A DNA stretch of 64,000 nt from contig JAJYUZ010000005.1 in NCBI GenBank assembly GCA_021792255.1, forward strand, positions 1 through 64,000. Reading direction: 5' to 3'. Shown one piece after another: positions 34,632 through 43,085 of this stretch. Every line of letters starts with the position of its first letter. Positions within the stretch are counted from its first letter, which is position 1. A model generated the notes under the pieces. The model was not told the origin of the DNA. It saw only the letters and a program-made list of their open reading frames with translations, and searched no databases. Source of the DNA: Thermoplasmata archaeon (GTDB lineage Archaea > Thermoplasmatota > Thermoplasmata > Thermoplasmatales > GCA-001856825). The translations under genes and the position numbers were made by a program.

Positions 34632-35735
34632 GTGCGAAAGATACTGTTACTTCTGATCGTTATACTGACTCTCATCTCTCCTGCTATCCCATTAACCAAC
34701 GGAACATCTCCCCAGAACTACTCGGTCACATTCAGCGAAACGGGGCTTCCCCAGAACTTGAGCTGGTACGTCCTTGTGAACGGGGTGGGAACAACTGCGG
34801 ACAGTCCAAACATAACGTTCTCCGAGCCAAATGGAACTTATCCGTATTTGGTCGGAGATTCTCATGGCTTTCCCGTGACACCACAGCAGGGTAACTTTGT
34901 GGTCAATGGCACAGGTATCCATATCAGCGTTCAATTCGCAGTTCCGTATTACAACGTCACATTCGAAGAGACAGGTCTTCCGAGAGGGTTCAATTGGCAG
35001 ATAGATTTTGCGGGAAAGACCGTACAGATGAACAACAGCAGTTACGAATTCAGAGAGTACAACGGCTCTCATCCCTTCACCATTGCCTCAGGCAACAGTA
35101 AGTACAGGCCGGTACCTTCATCAGGCGTAATAGTCGTTTCCGGTTCTAATCTCACGGAATCGATCGTATTCAAGAAGGTCGAATACACCGTCACCTTTGA
35201 GGAGCAGGGGCTCGCAACGGGGACTACCTGGAATGTGAACGTTTCCGGACAGAACAAGAGCTCCAACGGAACTGTCATAGATTTCAATCTGACGAACGGG
35301 TCATATCGTTATTCCGTCTCTATGATTCAAGGGTACAGCCTTAGTGGTGGCCTTCGCAACTTTACGATTAACGGGACGAATCTGACCTTTAATATTTCAT
35401 TCTCTCCTCCTCTGCCTTACACCTTCATAGTCACCGGTCTGGGAACGGGGGCAACCTGGTATCTTGAAATAGGTGGCTCCAAATACACTTCGAACGGGTC
35501 GTTTATCACCGTGTACCTCTTTCCAGCCAATTACAGCTACAGGGTTGTGCTTCCTTACGGTTATTCTGCAAGCAATACCGTCGGTACGATAGGCAGTTCC
35601 AATGACGTGGTTTTCATAAGTGCGACAAACGTTCTCATGGAATACGTTGTTGTCATTGCTCTGGTGGTAGTCATTGACCTGATCCTGGCATTCTTTCTGT
35701 TAAGACGGAGATCAAGGAAGATCCAGAAACAGTGA
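34632..35735 (+). CDS. Surface protein with four GLP-W repeats and C-terminal anchor
   Basis: A 367-residue secreted protein with a signal peptide (MRKILLLLIVILTLISPAIP) starting at GTG 34632. It has four modules of about 77-80 residues, opening near residue 30 (FSETGLPQNLSW), 113 (FEETGLPRGFNW), 190 (FEEQGLATGTTW) and 262 (FIVTGLGTGATW). A membrane helix follows at about 335-357 (VVVIALVVVIDLILAFFLL), then RRRSRKIQKQ. Sequons of the N-G-S/T and N-x-S/T type are frequent. It is a short version of the 964-residue protein upstream and lies directly after the S-layer-like gene, so it is probably another envelope component. Function unknown. Confidence 0.88.
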   Translation: MRKILLLLIVILTLISPAIPLTNGTSPQNYSVTFSETGLPQNLSWYVLVNGVGTTADSPNITFSEPNGTYPYLVGDSHGFPVTPQQGNFVVNGTGIHISVQFAVPYYNVTFEETGLPRGFNWQIDFAGKTVQMNNSSYEFREYNGSHPFTIASGNSKYRPVPSSGVIVVSGSNLTESIVFKKVEYTVTFEEQGLATGTTWNVNVSGQNKSSNGTVIDFNLTNGSYRYSVSMIQGYSLSGGLRNFTINGTNLTFNISFSPPLPYTFIVTGLGTGATWYLEIGGSKYTSNGSFITVYLFPANYSYRVVLPYGYSASNTVGTIGSSNDVVFISATNVLMEYVVVIALVVVIDLILAFFLLRRRSRKIQKQ

Positions 35736-35824
35736 GCAGATGTCTTCGGAATCTGCAGACAGAAGGGGTGAAACCAATATTATTAAGGAGGGGGTGTACG
35801 ATTGATTTTTAGGAGGTCTAAAAG

Positions 35825-35929
35825 TTGAACATTTTACTTACATTATTAGGAACGGTCTTCCTGTTTAGAGGACAAGACCAAGCTGATCAGAACCAACTCA
35901 GCTCTCAGGGCACGGATCTATCAAAATGA
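35825..35929 (+). CDS. Candidate 34-residue small protein with strong ribosome binding site
   Basis: TTG 35825 opens 34 codons ending in TGA. It is preceded by TAGGAGGT with about 7 nt spacing, one of the strongest Shine-Dalgarno matches in the window. An AATATTATTAAG element lies about 45 bp further up. The predicted peptide has a hydrophobic start (NILLTLLGTVFLF) and a polar Gln/Asp/Ser-rich end (RGQDQADQNQLSS). It could be a small membrane peptide or a short exported protein. It may instead be a chance frame; evidence is the ribosome binding site and the amphipathic make-up only. Confidence 0.4.
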   Translation: MNILLTLLGTVFLFRGQDQADQNQLSSQGTDLSK

Positions 35930-35986
35930 TAATCAGGAGAACATGAGCACAGTATTCAATTCAACCCAATTCTGTCACAGATTTAT

Positions 35987-37900
35987 TCAACCCTGAATGT
36001 TCACCAGCTTGATCTCAAGTGAAACCACACTTATTCCTACCGTCAGGGGCTGTCCGTTTGTAGTCAATTCAAGCGCTGGTCGATACTCTACGAAGTACGA
36101 AGGAAACTGCTGATAAACGGTATAGTCCACATAGTTGCCGCTTACCTGAAGATCAGAGATACGAGTGGGAGAAGAGGAAATGACAGTACCATTCCCCACC
36201 GAAGTTGTCTCGTATATATCAGCGGATGTCAGCACAGATTTGGATCCATTTACCATTAACACGTAAGTCATCTGGTATTCTCCAGGGGGGAGATAGTCGG
36301 AGTTTCCGCTGAAAACCGTTTGATTATAGCTTGTTCCCGGAGCCAAGTTAGTATTAATGGAATAGTTCATGATAAGCGGCACGAAAAGAATTGGGCTGGA
36401 GTGATAGTGAAGCTTGAATATGGTCACGCTGGATATTGACTCATAGATGCCGTAAGACGAGTTGTTCAGGAAATGCTGGGCCCAGAACGGGCTGAATCCC
36501 ACGTAATCGGGAAGGGGTACCGTGGCAACGGGTAGTGAACTGACGACGGCATAATCCACCGTTTGATTGTCGTACGTACCGGGCATATAGAAGTACAACC
36601 GGTTGGTGAGCTGAGGGAAAGCCTTCTGGGCAAAGACGGAAGCATTCTGAGGTATATCGGAGAATGCGACGCTCAGGTATTTGTCTTCCTGAGAAACATT
36701 CAGCTCGGAATGAAGGGTACCGTTCTGGATGTTTGTGACGCTAAAAGGTGAATACAGCAGGAAAGAGAGAAACATGGCTACGATCAGCACTATCATCAGT
36801 TTTCTAAGATCGTTCTTCTGCCATTTTAACCTCGATATATTGTAGGATAGTCCCAGAAAAAGGAAGGCAGAGAACAAGAACGTATAGTGGCTAAGGATAT
36901 CGTAGTACGGTGGAAAGTTGCCGTAGAAGATGACAAGGAAGAACGGCAGGATAAACAGGGAATAAGGGCTCAGCAGGGGAATGAAGAGGAAGCCGGACAA
37001 GACGCCATAGAGATAGTTGAGTTTCAGGCCCACGTTACCGGTGAAGCTACCGATAACCGAACCTAGGAGAGTTTCTGTTGCAGCGCTAGGCTGAACCGAT
37101 CCGGTCCTATGTAGATAAAACGAAAAGAGATAGGAAAGCGGGTATGTAACTGTTACCAAAACCACTATGATCATTAATCCGGCAAACAAAACCAGCAGGC
37201 TGTTTCTGTAGGAACGTACAATTTTATCCAGTGTTCCGTCCCTCTTTCTGGTAATTCTCGCAAGGAATCTGTACGAATAACCTTCATTCCTATAGTCCTC
37301 TATCAAAAAGAAGATGGCCACGATAAACGGCGAGACAAATGATGTGAGTGCCCCTAAGAGGCCAATTACGACGGATGTCAAATAGTTCCTTCTTCTGAAG
37401 AAGTAGTAACTCATCAGAACAAAAGTGGGCAGCAGGATCTCGAACTCTGGGCCATTCGTGATCATGCCATAATTGGAAGGAAACAAGAGATAGACGAGCT
37501 GAAGAGTGAATGCCCATGACAGAGATTCGGTCTCTTCTCTAACGATCTTGAACAGAAAATACGATCCTATCGAGATCCACAGAGCTTCAAACACTACAAA
37601 TGAGACCGGTGAATTGTAAATGAACACCAAAGGGGCCAGCAGTGTGTATATCAGGTCTCCATTGGAATTTGGATTTATGGTCTGACCTGGCAAACCCGCT
37701 AAAACGTGAGTTTGAAAAAATGTATAGAGTAAGTGGTAGTTGTAGCCCAGATCTACAACATAGAAATTGTACCCGTTGTAGAAGTTAACGAAGAACCAGG
37801 CAAATAGGATTGAAAATACGATTGTAACAATCGCGGATATCAAATCAAACGCATCTAACTTTCTGGGGAATTTGTTCCTCGAAAGGATGCAAGTACTCAT
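35987..37900 (-). CDS. DUF2079-type polytopic membrane protein
   Basis: A 637-residue protein. Residues about 20-395 form some ten membrane helices. The early motif VDLGYNYHLLYTFFQTHVLAG matches the DUF2079 'D-x-G-x-x-x-x-x-x' region. The C-terminal about 230 residues lie outside the membrane and form a beta-rich domain (YLPPGEYQMTYVLMVNGS). DUF2079 proteins resemble GT-C glycosyltransferases in topology, with an acidic residue in the first outside loop, and occur in envelope-glycan regions. Their enzymatic role is not established. A paralogue-like gene with the same layout lies at 56885-58990. It precedes the flippase gene on the same strand but has a 339-bp gap. Confidence 0.82.
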   Translation of the reverse strand: MSTCILSRNKFPRKLDAFDLISAIVTIVFSILFAWFFVNFYNGYNFYVVDLGYNYHLLYTFFQTHVLAGLPGQTINPNSNGDLIYTLLAPLVFIYNSPVSFVVFEALWISIGSYFLFKIVREETESLSWAFTLQLVYLLFPSNYGMITNGPEFEILLPTFVLMSYYFFRRRNYLTSVVIGLLGALTSFVSPFIVAIFFLIEDYRNEGYSYRFLARITRKRDGTLDKIVRSYRNSLLVLFAGLMIIVVLVTVTYPLSYLFSFYLHRTGSVQPSAATETLLGSVIGSFTGNVGLKLNYLYGVLSGFLFIPLLSPYSLFILPFFLVIFYGNFPPYYDILSHYTFLFSAFLFLGLSYNISRLKWQKNDLRKLMIVLIVAMFLSFLLYSPFSVTNIQNGTLHSELNVSQEDKYLSVAFSDIPQNASVFAQKAFPQLTNRLYFYMPGTYDNQTVDYAVVSSLPVATVPLPDYVGFSPFWAQHFLNNSSYGIYESISSVTIFKLHYHSSPILFVPLIMNYSINTNLAPGTSYNQTVFSGNSDYLPPGEYQMTYVLMVNGSKSVLTSADIYETTSVGNGTVISSSPTRISDLQVSGNYVDYTVYQQFPSYFVEYRPALELTTNGQPLTVGISVVSLEIKLVNIQG

Positions 37901-38239
37901 ATTAGTTCCACTTAACTACTTGACCTTAATTAGTTTTCTCAGGAAATAGAACAAATTGGGAAAAGTTGACAAAATCTTGAATTTGAAAACGTTTTCACTT
38001 TAGCCTTGAAATCGGTGTCTGAAAAATTTATGATACTAGCAATAAGATAACAATTTATCTATGGTCTTTAATGACCGCTTTGATTCTTCCGTAGATAGAA
38101 TGAAGCACAATTCGCTGTATATTTCATCAAAGTAATCTCATTTCCCTCTATTCTATCGAATCTGTTTGAGCATAGCGCCCAAATTTTGAACAAAAAGTAA
38201 GATTCAAAGAACAAAGAAAGGATGACTTCAAGAGTACTT
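37901..38239. other. Gene-free stretch
   Basis: An AT-rich 339-bp gap between the DUF2079 gene and the flippase gene, both on the minus strand. I see no open frame of note, no clear hairpin and no repeat. It must contain the DUF2079 promoter (ACTAATTAAGG on the minus strand near 37930 is the best candidate) and the flippase terminator. Confidence 0.5.
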
Positions 38240-39763
38240 TCAGAGAAATAGTACTGATATTATTTTCTTGATTTTCCAAAGCCAGCCGGGAACAAGAAGC
38301 ATTATGAAATCAAGATCAACTTTATTAAAGGTCTTCAAAACTTTAATCATCCCCAGATAGATGGCAAATCCCAGCAATATGAGAAAGAAGAGCCTGAGGG
38401 GTGAGTAGTGAATAGCCGCCTGCAAGAGGAATATTACGATGAACATCACCGTTGCGGAAAGGTATATCTTCGCTACCTTCCTCCCCTCGATTTTAAGTGT
38501 GTTGAACTTTTTTGCGTAATGGTACATGATCACAAACGATACCGCGCTTATGGAAGAGTACCCTATTGCAGCGCCTATCATCTGATACCTTGGTATCAGC
38601 AGTATGGAAAGTATGAAGTTGGATAGGAGGGCGAATGACGAAGTGAGCAGGAATATCCTCGTCTTCCTTATTCCCTGAAGGGAGACAGCAAGGATGTTGC
38701 CAGAAACGAAAACTGAACTGGATACAAGGACGATTATCACAGGTATTGACGCAGGAAGATATGCCCCGTTGGAGAGAAAGAGGATTATTGAAGAGGATAG
38801 GGATGCAACTAACATTGCTATCGGTACGTATGTGCTGCTCATCAGCTCGATCCCTTTTGATACATAATTTTTGAAATCCTCCCCTCTCTCCTGACCGTAC
38901 ATTTCAGAAAGTTTAGGTAGGAGTATGGTTAGGAACGGCCCAACTATAAAGCCTATTGCAGAGCTTATCAGGAGTGCAAAATTATATATGCCCAGGAGGG
39001 AGAGGTTCAGGAGGTATGAGACAACGAACCTGTCCACATAGCCTGCTCCATATCCAATGAGGGATGCGAGGAATATCGGGAAGGCGTAGCTGAAAATCCT
39101 ATCGCTCGCTGGATGTTCAGCATTCACAACTGCACCCTGCACCTTCCTGAAGATGAGAATCGCATAAGCCAGAGCTGAGAGTCCGTATCCCGAAGCCCAT
39201 CCTACAACGATAAAAATCGGATCGTCGAAGATGAACAGAAGAATGACTGGCAGGGAGTAGCTTATAAGTACTCCTACGATGCTCCAAATCGCCTGAGACC
39301 TGAAATTCTGTAGACCCAAGAGTATTCCACTGAGCGCCGTCCCCATGATCATGAAGAAAAGGTCTATGCCTAGGAATCTTACCAGTGCCACATATTTTAC
39401 GGAGTGGAAGAAGAGCATCGCGAATACGGGTGATGAAAAATAGAGAAACACAAGGGAAGCAGATGATAAACCCAGACCTATAACGACGAATTTCTTTATC
39501 AAATTTCTGATTATCCCGAACTCCCCCTTACCAAGATGGTAAGATATGAAGTGTTGCAGTCCGTAACTAATGCCAACTGAGAATGTTATGTTCAGAAGGG
39601 ATGCTATTGCAAGCAGGAGGGCGACTATGCCGACCAGCTCTGAGGTATAGAAGTGGATTATGTATATATAGAAGATGAATCCAGCGAAAACGGAGGAGAC
39701 GGAGTTTGCATACTGGAAAAAAACACCACTTCCAATATGCTCCCTGATCTCCAGCTCTTCCAT
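38240..39763 (-). CDS. Polysaccharide/oligosaccharide flippase (Wzx-like, MOP superfamily)
   Basis: A 507-residue membrane protein with 12-14 hydrophobic helices and short charged loops, the size and topology of RfbX/Wzx-type exporters. The N-terminal helix pair begins GSGVFFQYANSVSSVFAGFIFYI. The central AYAFPIFLASLIGYGAGYVDRFVVSYLL resembles the family's 'P-x-x-x-x-x-x-x-x-x-x-x-D-x' helix 7, where the Asp and Arg are typical. It would move lipid-linked oligosaccharides to the outer membrane face, as proposed for AglR-type proteins. An AT-rich TAATATATTG box lies about 29 bp upstream of ATG 39763. Confidence 0.9.
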   Translation of the reverse strand: MEELEIREHIGSGVFFQYANSVSSVFAGFIFYIYIIHFYTSELVGIVALLLAIASLLNITFSVGISYGLQHFISYHLGKGEFGIIRNLIKKFVVIGLGLSSASLVFLYFSSPVFAMLFFHSVKYVALVRFLGIDLFFMIMGTALSGILLGLQNFRSQAIWSIVGVLISYSLPVILLFIFDDPIFIVVGWASGYGLSALAYAILIFRKVQGAVVNAEHPASDRIFSYAFPIFLASLIGYGAGYVDRFVVSYLLNLSLLGIYNFALLISSAIGFIVGPFLTILLPKLSEMYGQERGEDFKNYVSKGIELMSSTYVPIAMLVASLSSSIILFLSNGAYLPASIPVIIVLVSSSVFVSGNILAVSLQGIRKTRIFLLTSSFALLSNFILSILLIPRYQMIGAAIGYSSISAVSFVIMYHYAKKFNTLKIEGRKVAKIYLSATVMFIVIFLLQAAIHYSPLRLFFLILLGFAIYLGMIKVLKTFNKVDLDFIMLLVPGWLWKIKKIISVLFL

Positions 39764-40078
39764 TTACTACCCTATGAAGTATCAATATATTACAATTATC
39801 TTGAGAATTTGCGCATCATTAACGTTTTTTTGGTCAAGGGCACCAGGCAATCTATGTGCGATTGTCAAAGGGGAGGGAATTCATCCCAATTGGACTGGAG
39901 AGTCTTTCGTTCAGGAAGAGGGTTGGTCGCGACTCTCTGTTCCCCGAGCCAGGAGAGACGTGTTGCGGATGCTGGCAGTTCTGGGGTGTGCCCTTTAGGT
40001 TTGGTAATCTGAAAGGAATGCTGGATGTAAAGAGAGTCCAGGCAGGTCAGCTGAGAGAAACAATGAAGACTGCTGTCC
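39764..40078. other. Intergenic stretch with a GC-richer, structured island
   Basis: Positions about 39865-40010 are clearly richer in G+C than the flanks and contain paired segments, for example GAGAGTC with GACTCTC around 39900-39940 and GGGA/TCCC around 39872-39888. One frame on the plus strand reads RRVADAGSSGV, faintly like a TnpB C-terminal tail. It could be a degraded insertion-sequence end or a structured RNA. No RNA family was recognised. Confidence 0.35.
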
Positions 40079-41398
40079 CTACTGCACTTGCTTACCAGGT
40101 TTAGTTGCCGAACTGTCTCGGATGAATATTTTCCCTGTGATGTACTTCGGAGCCCTTGCTTCGCCTTTTGCTTCCCCAACATCCGCGCTCAGATAGACCT
40201 CCTTCGATTCCAAAGGTATTGGGGTTGGAAGTTCCAGGCCTTCCAGGATGTACGAGTAGATATACCTCATGGGTTCAATCCCGTCTATCTTCCCTTCGTT
40301 AAGATTCTGAAAGAGCATCTTGAGCTTCAGCGTGTTGCGGACATTTTCCATGCTGAGAGAATCCCTGGTTCTTCTGATATTTGAGACCTTATCCTCCAGA
40401 TCTTCCTTTATTCCAATGAGGCCTTCAACATCCCGTCTCAACTCATCTCTCCTTTCATTCAGGTCATCTATCTCAGCTCCAAACGTTCTAATCTTTAAGC
40501 GCGCCGCTTCTTCTGATGCTGCCTCGGCATCACGAATGAGCTTATCTCTGTTAGCGGCGAACGACATGAAGGAGGAGACGAAAGATTCTAGAGAGGGATA
40601 GGGTTTTAGGTTCCCCACAGTTCTCCCTATATCTTTTTTATTGATCCAGAAGGATCGGAGAAAATCCAACTCCTCGCCCCTCTCTATCACTACTCTTGGA
40701 TCCAATCCGCTTTCTATCAGATTAATCACAGTCATCAGGAACCCCTCTGTCTCTCCCTCACTTCCTTCAAATGAAGAAGCTATGTCTGCAATTTTCCTGG
40801 CAAGGCTGTATCTCCTTCCGATCTTTTCTCTCGCGTACTCCAGGAAGGAAACCTCGTCCTTCATTTTTTTCAATTCACTGTTCAGACCGTCAATCTCCTG
40901 TTTCCTCCTTCCTATTTCAATTAGGAGGCTTTCTGCATCGCTCTCGAGCGATTTCTTTTTCTTAAACAGGGATTCCACATGCTTCTCAACTTCCCTGGCA
41001 GAAAACCCCTCTTCCTTCTCCTTTTGCACTATGAATTTGCTCGCACCTAGGATTGAGGGGAAATCTGCCATGTTTTCCTTGTACAATTTAGCAGTGTCGA
41101 GGAGTATGATGTTGTCCAGCCCCAAATTCTTGGTCTCCTTGTGAAGAACGGTCGTTGGGCTCAACTCTTCAACGCCTATCCCTTCTCGCTTCATGAACTT
41201 GAACCCCTCCCTGATTAATTCAAGGTCGGAAACGATGTCTCCTGGAATATAGTCTGCCTTTCCGCTAGCAATCTCATCAAGCACCTTCCCAACGGTCGGA
41301 TGCGATATGCTCAGTTGCTTCCCGATGTCTCTGTTCGATAAACCCTGAAGGTGCAGGTCCAATACCCTCACTTTCTTCTGCTCGTCTATTTCATTCAT
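40079..41398 (-). CDS. Helix-turn-helix protein with long coiled coils
   Basis: A 439-residue cytoplasmic protein. Residues 1-45 are a resolvase/sigma-like helix-turn-helix (VRVLDLHLQGLSNRDIGKQL, then SHPTVGKVLDEI). Two long charged helical regions follow, about 135-205 (KKKKSLESDAESLLIEIGRR) and about 290-365 (NERRDELRRDVEGLIGIKED). A globular stretch lies between them. The C-terminal about 80 residues have mixed structure. The architecture suggests a DNA-binding, rod-shaped protein (chromosome organisation or regulation). I do not recognise a characterised family. A TATA-like GTTTAAAAAGG is centred about 27 bp upstream of the ATG. It sits between the flippase gene and a regulator. Confidence 0.75.
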   Translation of the reverse strand: MNEIDEQKKVRVLDLHLQGLSNRDIGKQLSISHPTVGKVLDEIASGKADYIPGDIVSDLELIREGFKFMKREGIGVEELSPTTVLHKETKNLGLDNIILLDTAKLYKENMADFPSILGASKFIVQKEKEEGFSAREVEKHVESLFKKKKSLESDAESLLIEIGRRKQEIDGLNSELKKMKDEVSFLEYAREKIGRRYSLARKIADIASSFEGSEGETEGFLMTVINLIESGLDPRVVIERGEELDFLRSFWINKKDIGRTVGNLKPYPSLESFVSSFMSFAANRDKLIRDAEAASEEAARLKIRTFGAEIDDLNERRDELRRDVEGLIGIKEDLEDKVSNIRRTRDSLSMENVRNTLKLKMLFQNLNEGKIDGIEPMRYIYSYILEGLELPTPIPLESKEVYLSADVGEAKGEARAPKYITGKIFIRDSSATKPGKQVQ

Positions 41399-42022
41399 AT
41401 CTTACTAATGAGAAGCCCTTTTTAAACCTTTGGAAATAAGTGTACTTTTTTTAGCATAATGATTAGTGTATCCACCCTGTCTATGTCTGGTTGCTGACCG
41501 ATTTATGCGTAGCCTAAACTTAGGTCTTTGGAAGCCTCTGGAGAATGGGCGCATATTAGCGTTTAACTCCTAAAAAAGGGAAATAACAAGGTAAAACATT
41601 TAAGTGCTTATAAACAGGTTGAAAAACAGCCTGAGAAGATGATGGGTTAAGTGCGCATCATGAATCAGTTACAAGAGAATAGAGGAAAATTGAAATGGAA
41701 AACATGAGTAGCACTTTAGATGGAAAGTGAGGAAGACGCATACAAGAATTCCATAACTGAGATAATTCAAGCCTGCTATAGCTTGTCCAGATCTTCACTA
41801 CTGCAGGATGCTAAACATGAGAGATTCATGCGTCCATTCCGTAGCACCGTAAGACAAGCAGCTACAATGAGCAATCATTGCAGATTCCACAGGTCATGCG
41901 CCACAAGTGCATCAATACGTGATTGATGGCGATATTCGCTGGAGCCTCAGTTCCAGAATCTCAGGGTTGATTTCCTCCAAAAAGCTAGCTTGATGTCAGT
42001 GAAATTCAAGGCAGCAAGAAAA
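41399..42022. other. Gene-free stretch of about 620 bp
   Basis: It holds the promoter of the coiled-coil gene at its left end. A 68-codon frame at 41720-41926 has no recognisable domain and unconvincing codon use. The remainder shows neither repeats nor strong hairpins. Its length and mixed composition suggest decayed sequence. Confidence 0.45.
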
Positions 42023-42556
42023 TTAAGGAATCTTTTTCAGATACCTGAAATACATCATCTGCACTTCAGGCAAAGTCCAGCTGTACCGCGCATGAATACA
42101 GGCAAAGCTCTGGTCTTTTTCGCACCAGAGTCTCTGGATACCTTTGTCATCATTCTTCATGAGGATTGTTATCCTTTCATTTGACCTGAGGTCTTCGAGT
42201 ATGATGTGATCGTCGTATGCCCTTACGCTGAAGATCTGAGGCATCATTTCGAAAATATCTATTATATTAGATTCGCCTGAAAGTTGAGTCTGAGGGAGCT
42301 CAGTCCCGTTTAACAAGTCTTCGACCCTTCTCAGCTGAATCGCAGCAATCCTTCCCCTGTTCGTCAAGGAGATGAAGTATGTCCTCCTCACAATGACCTC
42401 CTGCCTCATCGTAATCAATCCGAGACTGACAAGGGACTCAAGGTTCCTCTCCAGTGAGTAGGAATTCGGAACTACATCCAGAAGAAATGACTTCGTTACT
42501 TCTGAACCTGCGTCGTAAAGCTTCAAGAGTATTGCACGCCCCTTATCAGATATCAC
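42023..42556 (-). CDS. Winged-helix transcriptional regulator
   Basis: A 177-residue protein (183 if TTG 42574 is used). The N-terminal about 80 residues form a winged helix-turn-helix of the archaeal MarR/ArsR-like type: KGRAILLKLYDAGSEVTKSFL, then SLERNLESLVSLGLITMRQE, then a wing ending YFISLTNRGRIAA. The C-terminal about 90 residues (IFSVRAYDDHIILEDLRSNERITILM) are an unassigned ligand- or dimerisation-like domain. GTG 42556 is preferred because TTTTATATAC is centred about 26 bp upstream. It is divergent from the 143-residue gene and probably regulates the shared promoter. Confidence 0.8.
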   Translation of the reverse strand: MISDKGRAILLKLYDAGSEVTKSFLLDVVPNSYSLERNLESLVSLGLITMRQEVIVRRTYFISLTNRGRIAAIQLRRVEDLLNGTELPQTQLSGESNIIDIFEMMPQIFSVRAYDDHIILEDLRSNERITILMKNDDKGIQRLWCEKDQSFACIHARYSWTLPEVQMMYFRYLKKIP

Positions 42557-42576
42557 ATTCCAAAATTTAGCCAAAG

Positions 42577-42653
42577 TATATAAAACCCATGATAAGAGAT
42601 ATTATTACGAAAGATATTTATATAATTATATCAGATAGTGTATGTGATATAAT
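42577..42653. promoter_or_regulatory. Divergent promoter with inverted-repeat operator candidate
   Basis: TATA boxes point both ways: TTTTATATAC (minus strand, about 42578-42587) and ATTTATATAA (plus strand, about 42616-42625). ATTATATCA (42625-42633) and TGATATAAT (42645-42653) form a perfect 9-bp inverted repeat with an 11-bp spacer ending directly before ATG 42654. The winged-helix protein next door is the natural candidate to bind it. Confidence 0.6.
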
Positions 42654-43085
42654 ATGATAAACTCAAACAGTAATTCCGAAAAAAATGACATGCAAAAGAC
42701 AACAGAGGAGGAATATATCAGAATGGCAAACGAAAGGATTGGGATGGTCTTGAAAATCGTGTGCAGGAATTCATCTGATCCGAGCGCAAAGGAGTGGGAG
42801 ATATCGAGAATGATCGCTGAGAAAATGATAGATCCTTTCTACTATTGGCAGCATGAAGGACCAAATGAACTGGAATCTGAAAACGGAAAGAAGAATGAAG
42901 TCCTAATCAGTGAGATTGCAGAAAAGTACGACCTTGATCTTTCTGAGATTAAAAGCAGCCCCAGCAGGATAAAGATCAGGAAGTATATTGAGAATGGGTT
43001 TGAAGAGCTAAAGGTTAAAACGAAGGAAATGGGATATGCCTATGACAGGGAAAGCAGATCGTTCGTGAAGTGGATAAGAAAGTAG
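42654..43085 (+). CDS. Uncharacterised 143-residue protein
   Basis: I do not recognise this protein. It is acidic/basic mixed and mainly helical, with no signal peptide or membrane segment. The middle part EWEISRMIAEKMIDPFYYWQ and the later LISEIAEKYDLDLSEI and SRIKIRKYIENGFEELKVKT look like small helical bundles. The EIAEKYDLDLSEI stretch could be helix-turn-helix-like. It is divergently transcribed from a winged-helix regulator with an operator-like repeat at its start, so it may be the regulator's target. ATG 42654 is the only reasonable start. Confidence 0.7.
   Translation: MINSNSNSEKNDMQKTTEEEYIRMANERIGMVLKIVCRNSSDPSAKEWEISRMIAEKMIDPFYYWQHEGPNELESENGKKNEVLISEIAEKYDLDLSEIKSSPSRIKIRKYIENGFEELKVKTKEMGYAYDRESRSFVKWIRK

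Noticed and set aside
39865-40010. SRP RNA or RNase P RNA
   Set aside because: Expected conserved blocks of either RNA could not be found; left as an unassigned GC-rich island.
40641-41144. 167-codon open frame on the plus strand
   Set aside because: It is antisense to the coiled-coil protein; Ser/Phe/Leu-rich low-complexity shadow.
41720-41926. 68-codon frame as a real gene
   Set aside because: No recognisable domain, no promoter at suitable distance, and it lies in apparently decayed sequence.
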